Part shown: in pieces, positions 13,101 to 24,779 of the stretch
Numbering within the stretch: position 1 is the stretch's first letter
Layout: the number at the start of each line of letters is the position of its first letter
From: Rhyzopertha dominica
Lineage: Eukaryota > Arthropoda > Insecta > Coleoptera > Bostrichidae
NCBI GenBank assembly: GCA_025024175.1
Contig: QCXZ01000042.1
Location: 9,007,501 to 9,071,500, forward strand
Length of the DNA stretch: 64,000 nucleotides
Direction of reading: 5' to 3'
Translations under genes and position numbers: made by a program
Notes under the pieces: model-generated
Seen by the model: only the letters and a program-made list of their open reading frames with translations
Databases searched by the model: none
What the model was told of the DNA's origin: nothing

Positions 13101-14730
13101 AGTGCGAATGCGAATGGTGTTGTATTAAAAAAAATTATTCGGGTTAGTAAATTTTGGCATCCATTCTGTAGAATAGAAGACTTCGAAGGACAAGAATTAC
13201 AGTTCATTAGCTGTCTGTTTGTAACATTCGGCTTCCGTTTCCGTTTCGCTACCAGCCCAAGTCTCCGGACAATGAGCTTAGTTTAGGAAGTTGCGGCAGA
13301 GGTGTCCAAAGCCGGCGCTGCGGTCGAGAAATCGCAAGTTCAAAGGTCTTCATTTGCATAGTTTCTGCCTTTTAAATATATAATTTTATCCCTCTTCAAA
13401 TCCACACCCTTGCCAAACGCCCCACGAATTTAGCACGAAATCTCTGTAATAATCACGTGTTAAAGCTCCGGTCGTGTAGGGCAACACGGCTACCGCGATT
13501 GTTGATTTATTCATGAAACTGGTTCACGCATTCGACTGGCCACACTTAAACGCGGAATTAAACGCCGATAGTTCCACGTTGCTGATGTTTGTATATCGTT
13601 TAGTTTTAATCGGCTCAAACCGGGCGATCTTTGGCTAATTCCACGGCGTATTTGCATTCGCATTACACGTATTTCATAAAATCGTTTTAAGTATTACGAC
13701 TTTGTTTGCACACTTGGTACTTGCGAAAACGCATCAAACGCTACTGGAAAGCCATTTGCAGCATATCAAGGTCCAGTGGCTATCCTATATCGAAGACATT
13801 AATTTCCCTTACTTATTATAATTGAGGGACCTGGCAAAATGTAATTCTTCCTGTCATACCCCAATTAAGCGAGCATCTATTCTTGCATTATATGACAGAA
13901 TTTTAAGCCAATAAAGAAACTCAAAGCAAATTTAATTAAATATTCTTCTTAAAATAGTATGAAATATTATTGGGTTTAAGTAGAGACATCAGTTTCGCAG
14001 TCACGAAGTGTGTTTACGAATTCATTCCAATCGATTCCGAATCGATCACGATCCAACAGCTTTTTACATCCAATCAGTACTTTCAGTTTCTACACCCAAA
14101 CAGATCACAAATTATCTACTCCCACTACGCCAGAAACCTTGCAGTACTTAAGGCTTGGTATTATGAAATCTAAAACTGATGATGAATGGAATTAAAATCC
14201 AAATGAACTAACGACTGGCAACAGTGACCGGACGGAAGTCGACCCGGCGCGGCGTGACGTCACCGTCGGGGGACCCTCCATATCGCGTTCCTAATCCAAC
14301 ATTCTGGACCGTTATGAGCTGGCGGCGGGCTCGCAGGATTATGCTCGTACGGGAGTGTGTATTAAGCGGATTTTTAGATTAGCAATGTAATTAAATCCCA
14401 GTAGCTATTCGTCGGGAAAACACCTTTTTCAGCAGCTTTTAAATATGGCATAGGTGCGCACCGGAGAGCCGGAGGGTCAACCGGAAATTTATAGTTATTA
14501 GAAAATTCTGTCGCAGGAAAAAGCGAGGCGGTGTCCTGAGAATGGAGGAAAAAGCGCGTGTAAATTGAAGGTAATAAAAAGTTCACTCAACTCCGGTGAA
14601 TGTCTGGAGTTACGTGGAGCTTGCGTGAAAAAGGTGCTGGTATTAACCAGTATTAAGCTTTGTGGGTAATATGTTTCATGTTCCATTTCATCAGATGTAC
14701 TCTTCGAAGTTTAATATATTGTGTTTTTGA
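7101..14730. other. Long noncoding region with scattered GC-richer patches
   Basis: I recognise no gene across about 7.6 kb. Most is A+T-rich spacer. GC-richer patches at about 12130-12530, 13400-13700 and 14220-14340 contain CpG-rich words and are candidates for conserved noncoding elements. All open frames are under 90 codons and unlike known families. One N is at about 7782. Confidence 0.5.
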
Positions 14731-14816
14731 TGAGTCATTAAACTAAAACGAAACGATGAATACTAATTGCAACTTGATATTTTGATAAGGTTTTCAACGC
14801 AAACGTCCATTTCTTG

Positions 14817-15025
14817 CTAACAGAAAGAATACACTGTTTCATCGTGACGTCATCACACGAACGGAAGGAAAAAGCGCACAAAAAGTTTTTTTGAGAAATT
14901 TTATCGCATTTCCACACCCTCCATATATTATACCAACAGACTGCTATCCATTTGGACCACTTCAAAACTTTCTTGATGAAAATGAGCCTCTCGATTCCAA
15001 AAGCAAGAACTTCAAGAATGCATAG
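14817..15025 (+). pseudogene. Mariner transposase C-terminal fragment
   Basis: The + frame reads NRKNTLFHRDVITRTEGKSA, then PHPPYIIPTDCYPFGPLQNF and LDE, ending at a TAG at 15023. In classical mariner transposases this region reads HQDNARPHT ... HPPYSPDLAPTDYHLF, with catalytic aspartates in the first and last motifs. Here the first motif is HRDV, and the SPDL aspartate has been lost (IIPTD). It is therefore a worn fragment of the last third of the enzyme. Its strand is opposite to the two D41D-type fragments just downstream, so this is a pile-up of separate insertions. Confidence 0.62.
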
Positions 15026-15075
15026 TAAGCAATTCAATATGAAGTCAGGACTTCTTAGCACTCATTTTGGTGAAG

Positions 15076-15583
15076 TTAAAATGGGCCAACAGTAAGGTCG
15101 TAGAATTTTTCTACACCAGACAGTAATATTGAACTTGTACTGGAAGTGGCGTTCCGATGTAGCTTTTGGATTTTCATCCTACCATATGTGACTGTTGGGC
15201 CTCTTGTTATTCCCCTTTCTGTAAAGATTGATTCATCGGTAAATACAAAACCATGTCCGTATGTTGTCCAACACAAACGCACAAAGCATTGGTGAAGTGA
15301 TAGGAATGGAGGTATTGCTCGTAAATGATACCTGACACAGAAAATCGCAATGAGATAACACAACATTGCCGGAAATTCGGTGAACGCTTGTTGTTAGATC
15401 GCCTTCCACCAAATTCAGGACCTCTTCCTCTTGTACTACCGTATATACCTCAATCTTAGGAAGGGTGTTGAGAATAACTTGTGATCCGGTTGCAAATGAT
15501 TGGGATAGGTTCCACCATACCAAGAACCTGCAGTAACAGTAGGTCCATTTCGTAAAATAACATTGTCGCCAAACTAAAAACAA
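15076..15583 (-). pseudogene. D41D-type mariner transposase fragment (HTH plus first catalytic motif)
   Basis: Two overlapping minus-strand frames carry the order expected of an N-terminal half. EEEVLNLVEGDLTTSVHRIS is the helix-turn-helix region (compare VLNLVEENPxTSxRRIA of the family). Next comes LCWTTYGHGFVFTDESIFTE, whose FTDESIF holds the first catalytic Asp. The fragment ends in a segment finishing LTVGPF, aligned with the usual LIGPF. At least one frameshift joins the frames. The C-terminal two catalytic residues are absent. A separate copy of a related element lies immediately upstream on the same strand. Confidence 0.6.
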
Positions 15584-15589
15584 ATTATT

Positions 15590-16400
15590 CGCGATCGTTG
15601 CACGGCATTGCTGCCTATTGACAGTAATATGTTAGGAGGCATCATTTTTAAAGAAGAATGGATCAAAGATCCCACCGGCGTGCAAACCACACCAGTTCCT
15701 GGTATAGACTGTCTTCATTCCAAAATCAGCAATTTTGTTTATTAATACAGTGGGCCCGGCGACTGCAAGGGTAGGTACTAACGGCTGAAGGTCCTGCTGC
15801 CCGTTGTGTTCTCGGTGAGGCCCATACATATTCCACATTGGCTTGAATTACGTGGTTTCGCGCAATAGTTATATTCTGCCCGCGCTTGTTCAACTGGTCT
15901 TTTGCTACTGATCAGTGGGTAATTGCAGTGCCTTGGCTGCTCCCAAAAATTCACAGGAACTGAACAGAAGCCATGCAACAAAAGGTGAGCTTCGTCCCTA
16001 ATAAACACAATTTTGCAATAACAGAAAGGATCTTCTTCGAGCTGATTTTGATCCCATTCAGCAAAACTACGGCGTAAAAGATGGTCGTTAGGCTTTAGTT
16101 TATATGCTAACTGAATCTTGTAAGCCTTAGAAGCAAGATCCTTTCGCAAATTTTTTCATACGGTCGATAGACATGTTGCGCACGCCACCGAATTGACGAA
16201 TCCGGTATCTCTTCAACACTAACCTCAACGACACCAATATTTTCTTAGCAACGCGCTAGGTTGATTCTGGTTGGTGGCTGGAGGTTACAAAAAGTAAAAT
16301 GGGTAGGACGAAGGGCTCTATAAGTTTTTATAACTGAACACTGATTTTGATTATAAATGTTGAAGATTTGGAGAAGTTGTTTCCGTGTAAATCTCTCCAT
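15590..16400 (-). pseudogene. D41D-type mariner transposase, N-terminal two thirds, broken
   Basis: The likely original start is the ATG at 16400, giving MERFTRKQLLQIFNIYNQNQ and then SVIKTYRALRP. After a frame change come ENIGVVEVSVEEIPDSSIRW, then KAYKIQLAYKLKPNDHLLRR and SFAEW. The first catalytic block is degraded (IVFIRDEAHLLLHGF against the usual IIFSDEAHFWLNGF). WCGLHAGGIFDPFFFKNDAS follows, then a stop and HITVN. These motifs in this order identify a widespread insect mariner-like transposase. The second and third catalytic acidic residues lie beyond the break at about 15590 and are missing. Multiple frameshifts make it non-functional. Confidence 0.75.
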
Positions 16401-18719
16401 AAAGAATTGCTAGACCTCACTTAGCATAATGACATTGTCATTAACAAAAAGTGACAGCACAGTTGGAAGTTATCCTTCCGAAAATCCGAACACATACTGC
16501 GAACTTTTATGAAATGTTACTGATTTTCTAATCGAGAGTTCTTAGCGCTAAATCTCTCCGACAGCAACTCCGAAGTAGTTTGCAATTACACAAGCCTACC
16601 GGTACCACCTAATCCAGACATTTCGCAGTGCAGCAAGTCGACACAAGCAAATATTTATTTATCATAAACCCCATTACAACACGCACGACCCGGGCCTGCT
16701 GCATCCCGCCCGAGCATCATCCGCTAACTTCGTAAACCGCCTTGAAGTTGCCGTTCCGTTTACACTGTTTGCACACGTCGAGTAACTGAATTTCTGGGCT
16801 GCGTATCTCGCGGCGAGGCGTTCATCCTTAGCTTATTCGAGCAGTGAATCTAGGCGACACAAAGCTCCAGTGGTCGCCGCTCATTTGTCCCAGTCACGGT
16901 CGTCTCAACCACGCACCGAGTCGTCGAGTGCCCAAAGTTCGATCCCGTTGCCCGCGAACCGAGCGAGGACAATCCGCTTTTGGTTCCCGTGAACCACAAG
17001 GGCGATCTAGGATGCATTTGTGTTTAGATCGAAGCTGCAGAACGTCATGTGTCGGTTGAACTGGAAAGGTAAGGGAGCTTCCTTTGATCTTCCTGAAGTT
17101 AAGTGGATTAACAATGTGCTCTTGATGTGAAATTTGCATTGCAGTGGAGGGAGCAGTAAATTAAGTCAACGTGGAACTTGATCATATTTGCATATTATAT
17201 GGGGGCAACTTATAGTTGATCTTTTTTATTGGTTCCATGGTTACATAAGATTATTAACATATTTTCTATACCAGTTGGTGCGGTAGTTTTAAGTTTAGGT
17301 TGTATAAATGATAGAAGCTGATGGACTACATTATCATTAGGTTAGTCTATTATTTACGAGAATACTTCAGTCATAATTTATATTTATCATACAGATTATT
17401 TTAACCCATTTTAATAAGTTCTAATTCACACAATTTTATTTAGCTCCAAATTCGCATATTCCTCCATTTCTCTCTAATCGGTGTTGTTCTTAAAAGTTAA
17501 AGTTAAGTATTCCTCATGTTTATATGTGTATTTTCTGTCATCGTTATCTTACCTATTTTGCAGGAATGCGGTAAAATAGGCATTCATGGTTCTTCGTTTC
17601 CCGACCAGCGATCATGACACTCCAGCAGATACCGTAGTGTGCAAGGGCATTTGCCAATTATGTATTTTGGTAATATTATTCGGGAACTCTGCTTTGTTAA
17701 ATTTTCGGAAATCTTACATAGGCTTCCCTCAGCATTAATTGTTGTCGAATGCTTCCTTACGCTTTGAATAACTGACAAATTTTATAATTAGCGGGTACGT
17801 GTGATTAGCGATCCTTCCCAGCCGATTCATTGTCTCCCCTATCAATATTAATCCTCAAAACTATTTCAAGCCAAGAATTCTTCTACAATTTCTTCGCGAC
17901 TATTATCGCAAATCATTGAGTTCGCCGACAAGTTTGTTATTGTTCTCGCACAATTGGGTATTTGCCATGTATTTATATTTTATTAAATTGCGTAGTAATA
18001 GGTAGTATCTAATCCACAAAACAGCTGTAACAGCTTATAAATTCGAAAAAATGGATCGTAAGGTGTATTTTTAATAATAAAAATGTGAATATTTAAAGGG
18101 ACCGCCAAAACGCGAACATATTGGCCGTGACGCCAGGTGTCTTATAAATGACCGCTTGTTTACTTCAGGGGTCAGCGCGTCACGCGTCAGCCTCAGCCCG
18201 TCAATTTATCAGTTTGTTGTTTGCGTTAATTTTGTGACAAGCAAATTAAAATACGCCAAGAAGTTAAATACTTATGAGTTATGACTTCTGAAGGCATGTT
18301 CATTGTTATGGAATTTGTGTACAGCGACGAGCGGTTCAACGCGGCGGAGATGAGGAACGTAAAAGCAACAGCATAAGTGAACTTTTTATCAAATTAACGT
18401 GGCATTGATAATTTGATCACAGTGGGTTGTTGGACACATACTATTTGTAAAGATAAAAATGTGAGAATCAAAAATGTACCCTTAACTTGACATTTATTTT
18501 AGAGGTCAGAATAAATATAAATTGCCATTTATTTTCGGGGTTGTTGCGGCTCGTTTCCAGTCTGGCTAACAGTCGAATATATGGGAAACAAACGTCTTTC
18601 TTTATTATAACATTTCCCTCTATCAACTAAAAACGCATCTAATTTTCCATATCCTCTTTAAGCTATAACAAAATGGAAAGTGAATGGTAAATACCTATAA
18701 AAAGAATAATAGAACTTAC
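16401..18719. other. Noncoding stretch with GC-rich block (about 16640-17060)
   Basis: The 16640-17060 block is GC-rich and open on both strands for 70-80 codons, but neither translation resembles a known family. It could be a CpG-rich regulatory block or unrecognised 5' UTR. The rest, including 17.1-18.7 kb, is A+T-rich spacer without recognisable features. Confidence 0.4.
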
Positions 18720-18904
18720 ATTAAGAATAGATGATCTTCACAACAGGAAAACAAACTTTGCAATTTCGGCATATTACGACTAGGGGCCTTAAACAACTTT
18801 TTCATACGTTGATAACCTCGAGGAACGGTTACAAAAATTTTGTTAGCTGTACTGACTGAAGTAGTTTTATAAACATGTACAAAACAACACTTGTTTGGTT
18901 TTCC
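18720..18904 (-). pseudogene. THAP-type zinc-finger fragment ending at a GTAAGT donor-like site
   Basis: The minus frame reads GKPNKCCFVHVYKTTSVSTA, then NKIFVTVPRGYQRMKKLFKA, then MPKLQSLFSCCEDHLF. Insect THAP-like domains of this type have C-x-VPxC-x-NT, then PNKxFxxVP, a WxxAxR helix and CCEDHF. The second zinc-ligand cysteine appears lost (VHVY for VPGC) and the helix Trp is replaced (KLF), so DNA binding is doubtful. Directly after ...CTATTCTTAAT the sequence is GTAAGT, a perfect splice-donor consensus, suggesting an exon boundary inherited from a spliced ancestor. It may be a relic of a host THAP gene or of a transposon carrying this domain. No partner exon was found. Confidence 0.5.
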
Positions 18905-20133
18905 ATACATAATGGATGCTTGTAAAACTACACAAATCGCTTTTTGGTGCGACCTCTTACACCGTCGTTTCAATAAACACCACACAAAAGCTGTTCCAAT
19001 ACAAGAATGATACTACACCATTAAACAGCATGCTCCTTGGTAATGTTTACGTGACACTTGATGTCACGAGTCGAATAACCTTGGATAGAAGCGTTTTGGC
19101 GGTGACTCCTAAGATTCGAATTTCTGAGCTGAAATTCTCTACCTTCTCTACGATATATATGCACTTCAAGATTCATTTTACGTAATTTTCAAAAAAAAGT
19201 GATAATACCCAATTTCTTATTTTGCTTTTCCAGTGATATAATACGTACTTGCATTGCAGAAATACTTTATTTTGATTAGCAAACGTTTTTCAAGATTAAC
19301 CCAACACTTTTTGCGAGAGTAAGCTGTAACTGATATCAGTGCCAGGGATTGAGTGGTAACCATGCTTGTAATTCTCGATCAAATACAGCGTATGTACACA
19401 ATTTTTATAAAATCCAAATTCTTAGCACGTTGACCACAACAGTGACCACTGGCCAGTACATTTTTACTATCTTGAGGTATCAAATACGCGGTATAAAAAT
19501 AGGCTAAACAGAGCTCAGGTCAGAAGCGTTTACTCGATACGCGCCGTATTCAATATCGCTATATGTTTCATCAGACAAGGTATATAGTAAATAAAAGAAA
19601 AAAAATATCTTGTTAATCACGTAAGAAATCATGCAACGGAAGTCAGGGTTTAGGGCCACGTGAACATGTATTCCCATTGAGGACAAGACAGCTGCCTTTA
19701 ACTTCGAGAGTTTTACGAACCTGTAACCAAAGGATTATTAAAGGCAGCACTTTCTAAGAGGTATGTTACTCCCTTAATCCTGTATCCTCAGTAATTTTAA
19801 AGATACAGTTAATGGGTATTTGGGCAGTCTTCTCAGGTTTCGCAAATGGTACCTCAAACAAACGCTGTCTTTTCTCCATAAGCATTAGATATTCACATAA
19901 AATGACATAGATTTTCATGCTTTTCACCGATATGATCATTTGATATATCATTTCTGTAGATATACAAATCTTCAACATATATAGATATATAGTGTTGATG
20001 TTCCTTTCTCAATAGTTCTCCGATGTTCTCCCGCTAGATCTATATGTCATTCCACGGACAGTTTCATACCCTAATAAAGTTTTATTTGCTCTTCTTTTGT
20101 TATGTAGTAGGTCTACCCTTGGTGTCTACAAAT
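18905..20133. other. AT-rich noncoding stretch
   Basis: Short frames only, none recognisable. A simple ATATAG-type run occurs at about 19975-19992. Confidence 0.5.
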
Positions 20134-20640
20134 TCACTTCAAAATAACTACTGTGTGTCCCTTGGCACGAAGTGCGCCTATGTATTCATTTACCGTCTTG
20201 GGGCGTATAGTTGTGCTTTGTAAGGTTCTTAGTGCTGCTTGGCTAGCGGTCATGATTCAGATATTCTTGCCTCCGTACATTGTCCTAATACAAGCTGTGA
20301 TTGCTAAACTTNAGCTTGCAATACAGTTGCAAGGCGCCTGCGTTTTACCTTCGCGTTCTCCTACCCCAACTGCATCCTTTTTTTCTTGAACCATCAGCGT
20401 ACCATATGTTTCCTGACCTTTTGTACTCCTTCAGCGATAAGTACTGCTTCTGCCAGGCTGTATGCTAAACATACAGTTTCTCTCTCGAATATTTCAGCGT
20501 GGATTACTTTTCTAACGCATTCTTGTGGTGCTATGGACGCAGATTCAGCAACAGGACGTATACTTGTATATAGTTATAGGTATCATAACTTTGGTGTAAG
20601 TCACCATAGGTTTAGCTTGTTACTTGAATCCTAGGACTAT
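20134..20640 (-). pseudogene. LINE-type RNase H domain fragment
   Basis: On the minus strand, from about 20411, the reading is TWYADGSRKK, corresponding to the first catalytic Asp block (YTDGS) of RNase H domains in R1/Outcast-type non-LTR elements. About 200 bases on, another frame gives SQAALRTLQSTTIRPKTVNE, then YIGALRAKGHTVVIL. This aligns with the SDSQAALRAL block and its following helix, but the expected SD before SQAA is lost. An N and at least one frameshift lie between the blocks. No RT or endonuclease is recognisable upstream on that strand. A retroviral-type RNase H is an alternative; the SQAALRTL spacing favours a non-LTR element. Confidence 0.55.
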
Positions 20641-22060
20641 ACCTTATTCTTGTTAACTATGTCACTTTTATTGAGGACAACTGTCTAAGCAAGAAGCTGA
20701 ATTTTATATTTGTTCCAAGAATGATCCCCATTTACGCGCTACTATACAGCTTTGTGTCTGCGACTGACCCGTGACACACCACCCTACTGCTCCCGGAATT
20801 GAATATTTCGCTTTCATTTTCCTCATCAGCGCGCTAAAACCGAATTTCAAATTCATTGACGTCCGAGCAATATTCGCAAAGCCCGCTTTAATATTGCAAT
20901 CGAGTAATCCCGCCGCCGTAAGAACCTCCAGCTGATGGCATTAAAAGATTAGACACCGTGCGTGCAAACCTATTCTCTCACGAGGCAACAATGGAACGCG
21001 TGCCCCGAGTACGAACGCGGCCATTATTTTAGTCCGAGAGGCCGGCAAACGAAGTGAGTATACGCATTTGCATTTAGTGTAAGGGGTATCTGGCACGCGT
21101 ATCTGCCGAACAGATTTTTTTCGAGGATCAGCGTGGACTTTTACGGCACGCGAAATTGAAACCGGGATGGAAATTNCAGGCAGCGGTGCGAAAAAGGGCT
21201 AAATGCCCGGAAAAGGCGCAGCGAAGAGATAAAAGGTATGCGTCCCCGGGCCTGATTTCGCTCGCAGGGCATCTCATATTGCCGGTGCTTCGCGTTTATC
21301 GGATGCTACGACGTGGAAAGCGGAATAAGAGTAAATTCTATGGACGGTGCAGGCTGCAGATGTCGACTGCGCTGTTGGGGTTTTGTTGGTTTGCCATTGT
21401 CGTTTGGAGCCGGCCTGAATAGCAGTGGATTTTCGATAAACCGTTTATTTTTACTATAAACAGAATGCTCTTGGGGTAACAAACACTCAGCTTCTATCGC
21501 TTCTTTATAATACAATTATGTTAATCTGCTTGAATGCTTTATTGTTTTTGTGTGCAGCTAGGCAAAAGACCTATAACTCCCCGGATTAAATTAAATGAGT
21601 TATCTTGTATATCTTGACCACCATATTTAGCTGTAGTTCGTATAATTTTTGCCTTGCTTGTTTTGCCGTATTATACGGTACAGTCACGGTGTCAAAGGTC
21701 GAATGTGACAGCTTAATTCGGAAAACTAATTGTATGGGATTACATTTAAAGAGTTCCATGTAATGGTGCTATTTAAATGTAAGTGATTCATGCTTTCTAT
21801 GTTTAATTCGTTCGACATATTTCTTCTCATTTTTTTATTGTCGATTTCCATAAAGGTGTTTGCAGTTTACATGATAAATTTAATGGGCTCTTTCGCAGTA
21901 CACTCTTGCTCATTAATCTTCTATGAACATGATCTAATAACATATGAAGCTGGTTCTGATTCAGATCTTCTTGATCAAAATTTAATGTTTACCACTTCGA
22001 TGCCAACAGTTCTTGGAAGGGCTTGAAGGCTTTCGTAGTTGTTTTTTTTTTCTAAGCTGG
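20641..22060. other. Noncoding stretch with GC-rich block (about 20800-21420)
   Basis: The 20800-21420 block has many CpG words and contains an 88-codon frame with an N and no family resemblance. It may be regulatory or an unrecognised exon. The remainder is A+T-rich. Confidence 0.4.
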
Positions 22061-22061
22061 T

Positions 22062-22095
22062 GACGTTTCGACACCCATGTCAGTGTCTTCCTCAG
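22062..22095 (-). ncRNA. Hammerhead-like motif of Penelope type
   Basis: On the minus strand the order is CTGAGGA (core CUGANGA), then a perfect 5-bp hairpin GACAC/GTGTC (stem II), then GAAA followed by CGTC. Hammerheads in Penelope-like elements have this arrangement, with a two-base palindromic stem III (ACGU) that needs a dimer. I could not pair the flanks as stem I, so a complete ribozyme is not shown. The pogo relic begins about 250 bp away. Confidence 0.4.
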
Positions 22096-22342
22096 AAATA
22101 TCCCTGAAAAAATTGCAGCATGGCGATCATAAAGCTTCATCAGACGGAGGGGAAATGCTATTTTAAATCACGCGGAGGTAGTGGCATCCTGGGGTTTCCT
22201 TGTCGTCCTCTCTACATAGCATTTATCCAAATCTGAAGAAATCCTAACATACTCTAAAAGAAATTAGCCTTCAATCGAATCAAAGGATATAAAACGCTCA
22301 TGAGTGAGGTCGATGCAACTACGGTTAAAGATTTCACCATCG

Positions 22343-22735
22343 CCAAACAACAGTCGGAAAATTCAGTCGTGTATTTTTGAGAAAGGAATACCCGAAAAGA
22401 GTGATCTCGCTCACGTTTTGTGAGAACGTTGTAGAAATTATTCTAATGAGCCATCCGAAAACAAAATTCGGACGGACAAAGGCTGGTGGGTTTGATTTCC
22501 ATACCTTTGTAGATTGGTTCTTCACTTGCTGCTTGCCTGACGCAAAATAGTTCTTCATGATAATAACTCGCCTAGCTACTTCAACGAAGAAGTACTAAGA
22601 TTGGCTCAGAAATACTTATTTACTTGGTGCAACGCCTTGATGTAGCCTTTCATCGACCCTTGAAGAAATATTGGAGCAAAATTCTCCCCTCATTAGTGGA
22701 GGTCGATTGTCCAAACCAGATCAGAAATTTCAACG
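22343..22735 (+). pseudogene. Pogo/jerky-type DDE transposase fragment
   Basis: Three + frames, broken by stops and frameshifts, give family blocks in the right order. The first (about 22357-22551) has RVFLRKEYPKRVISLTFCEN, then TKAGGFDFHTFVDWFF, matching the R-G-x-x-YPERV ... SKSGWFDxxxFxDWF region. The second (about 22560-22630) has DNNSPSYFNEEVLRLAQKY, aligned with the GDNLSSHxxxEVxxLC catalytic-Asp block. The third (about 22638-22733) has LDVAFHRPLKKYWSKILPSL, matching QPLDVxxFxPLKxxW. The N-terminal DNA-binding domain is not seen. This is a dead C-terminal half. Confidence 0.68.
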
Positions 22736-23934
22736 CTGTAGCATGTAGGCCAAATTATATACTTTTCTTTGCCAACAAGGCGAGTACACCTGACAAAATT
22801 TAAGAGCTGGCTTTGAATATTTCGTATTTCTCATTGAACGAGGAAAGACCACTAAATAATGCACCATCAAACATCATCAAACTGTGGACAACCACCACTC
22901 AGCAAATATCTCGACCTCTTCAGTAGATCTCTTCAAGGGGTTTTAAAAAGAAAAGAGAGAGCAGAACTCGTGGAACAGTGCTAACACTAACTAACTAACT
23001 AACACCCACGCATATTTTTTGACTGAATTGAGAATTATGTAGTCTTATTTTCTGTACATTTCAGCGAAAATCGATAGAATTATTCCCACTCCGCGGTACA
23101 TAATACTGTATTAAGGAGCTTTAAAAAAACGAAACGAATTCGTTAGTATTTTGACCTGCTTTGATATATAATACCTAATAGTTACTCATCTTTAAAGTCA
23201 AATGTATGGCATGCACTGTTGACCGAATTCACTAAACCTCTAATCAACTCAATACCCATACTGGGGCATTAAATTAAACGCTTTAAATCGCTTTTGATGC
23301 CTGCAATTTTCCAAGTTCCAGAGGAAATATAAAGCTTGAAACAGACTTGTCCAAGGAATAAACGTAGCCTTTCTAAGTCCACTTCAGCATCAAAAACGTA
23401 GGAGCTAATGCACCCGCTAACTCCACGGGTATCCCTAGGCCCGCTGCATATAAACCTCGGAGCGAGTGCTGGGGCGCTTATACGCGAAATATGATACATT
23501 TCCTGCATTCAGACGGCGGGCCGCGAATTTAATGTGCAATATCTAATTGCGGGATTACGGCGCGGCGCATTCTGCACACGGAATGGGAGATAGTAAACAT
23601 CCCCGTAACAATGAAAGTTGGCGGTGAGAATTTACCGTCGGCGGGGATTTGTGTTGGGCGGAATTCGTGGTTTTTGCGTCCTCGAGTTATTATTCGCATT
23701 CAGATGAACAAAAGGCGCATAACGCCAAGGCGCTTGCGGAAGTTGCGGCTTAGTTTGGTTGAGCTTCAAAGCGGCGCATTAGAAGAGTTTACTGTACAGA
23801 GATTGCGGAATATTCTGGATGATATTACGCAGAGGACTAGAAATGCTAGACTCTCGGGCAAAAGATTATACCTATTACCATATAAAAACTTTCAGAATAT
23901 CTACTGTATGGGAAAACAAAAAAAAATTCTATTT
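22736..23934. other. Noncoding stretch with GC-rich block (about 23400-23850)
   Basis: A 111-codon + frame (23611-23946) rich in Arg and Leu crosses the GC-rich block. It resembles no known family and shows no clear splice context. Conserved noncoding sequence is as likely as coding. Confidence 0.35.
22985..23004 (+). repeat. CTAA microsatellite
   Basis: About four consecutive CTAA units follow GCTAACA. Confidence 0.8.
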
Positions 23935-24560
23935 ATTGCGCGTTAGCGCTCGCTGTTCCCCATAACTGCTTGCTTCGCGTCGAATTAAAAAAAGTACGGA
24001 TTAATGATCCAAATACCGCATTATACGATGATTCTGTGGATGCAACATCCGCCCAGATGCGACAATTATGCTTGTTAATGAATCCACTGAGGTGGAAGTG
24101 ATTAGCTCTGTCGCTGAAGAAGCGACAAACGCTCATCCACTGCGATCATCTCATGCATCCATTTAGAGCACTTCGGAAGCTGCAAGTGGTCAGTATACTT
24201 CCGTTCTTGTGTGCAAATTAAAATGATGGATAGACTGGTTGGTGTAATGTTCAACTGCTGGGCAACATTGAAAATTGATATGTCCGGAGACAGAGCCACA
24301 CTGTCGTGTACGGCATTTTCAATGGCTGGCCGGACACGCAGTTTGGCAGTTATGTCCATCACTGAAAGAATCTGCTTTTTTGCATTACATTCAGAATTGT
24401 GCGCTCGAAGGAGGACCGTGTGTGTTTTCCAAACGCTTGTTTTTGTAATACTGTATTTAACATGTTTACGAACCCAGTCCCATTTCAATTGGCGCAGTTG
24501 CAATTTTTTTGTATTTAATGGACAGGAGTTTTAATGTCATTATGAAACAGGTATTTAATT
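23935..24560 (-). pseudogene. D41D-type mariner transposase, 5' half, frameshifted
   Basis: On the minus strand the first recognisable block is IQYYKNKRLENTH (about 24450), the family's YYKN-type N-terminal helix. Next, in another frame, is AIENAVHDSVALSPDISIFN, then VAQQLNITPTSLSIIL, the helix-turn-helix region. A further frame gives RFFSDRANHFHLSGFINKHN, then CRIWADV, the first catalytic block. In it the usual FSDEAHFHLNGFVNKQNCRIW has lost the DEAH glutamate. The remaining catalytic residues are missing at the 23935 end. It is related to the 15.6-16.4 kb copy but separately broken. Confidence 0.7.
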
Positions 24561-24779
24561 ATTTTTCACCACAACTTTTGAAACATTTTCCACTTAATCG
24601 TTTATTCATTTGCCTAATTCAAAAATTTTATTTCTGCTTAACTACCAAGTTGAAGCAAATCATGAGAAAACCTGAGTTCCAAACAACTTACTTAATCTAT
24701 TTTTTTCAAAGGTTACCATTGAGTAACATCACCTTTACTTTTTATGACAGCGGTTATTCTTCTTGGCATTGTATTCACT

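Noticed and set aside
23611..23946. 111-codon Arg/Leu-rich + frame
   Set aside because: No family match and no transcript signals. It overlaps the end of a minus-strand mariner relic.
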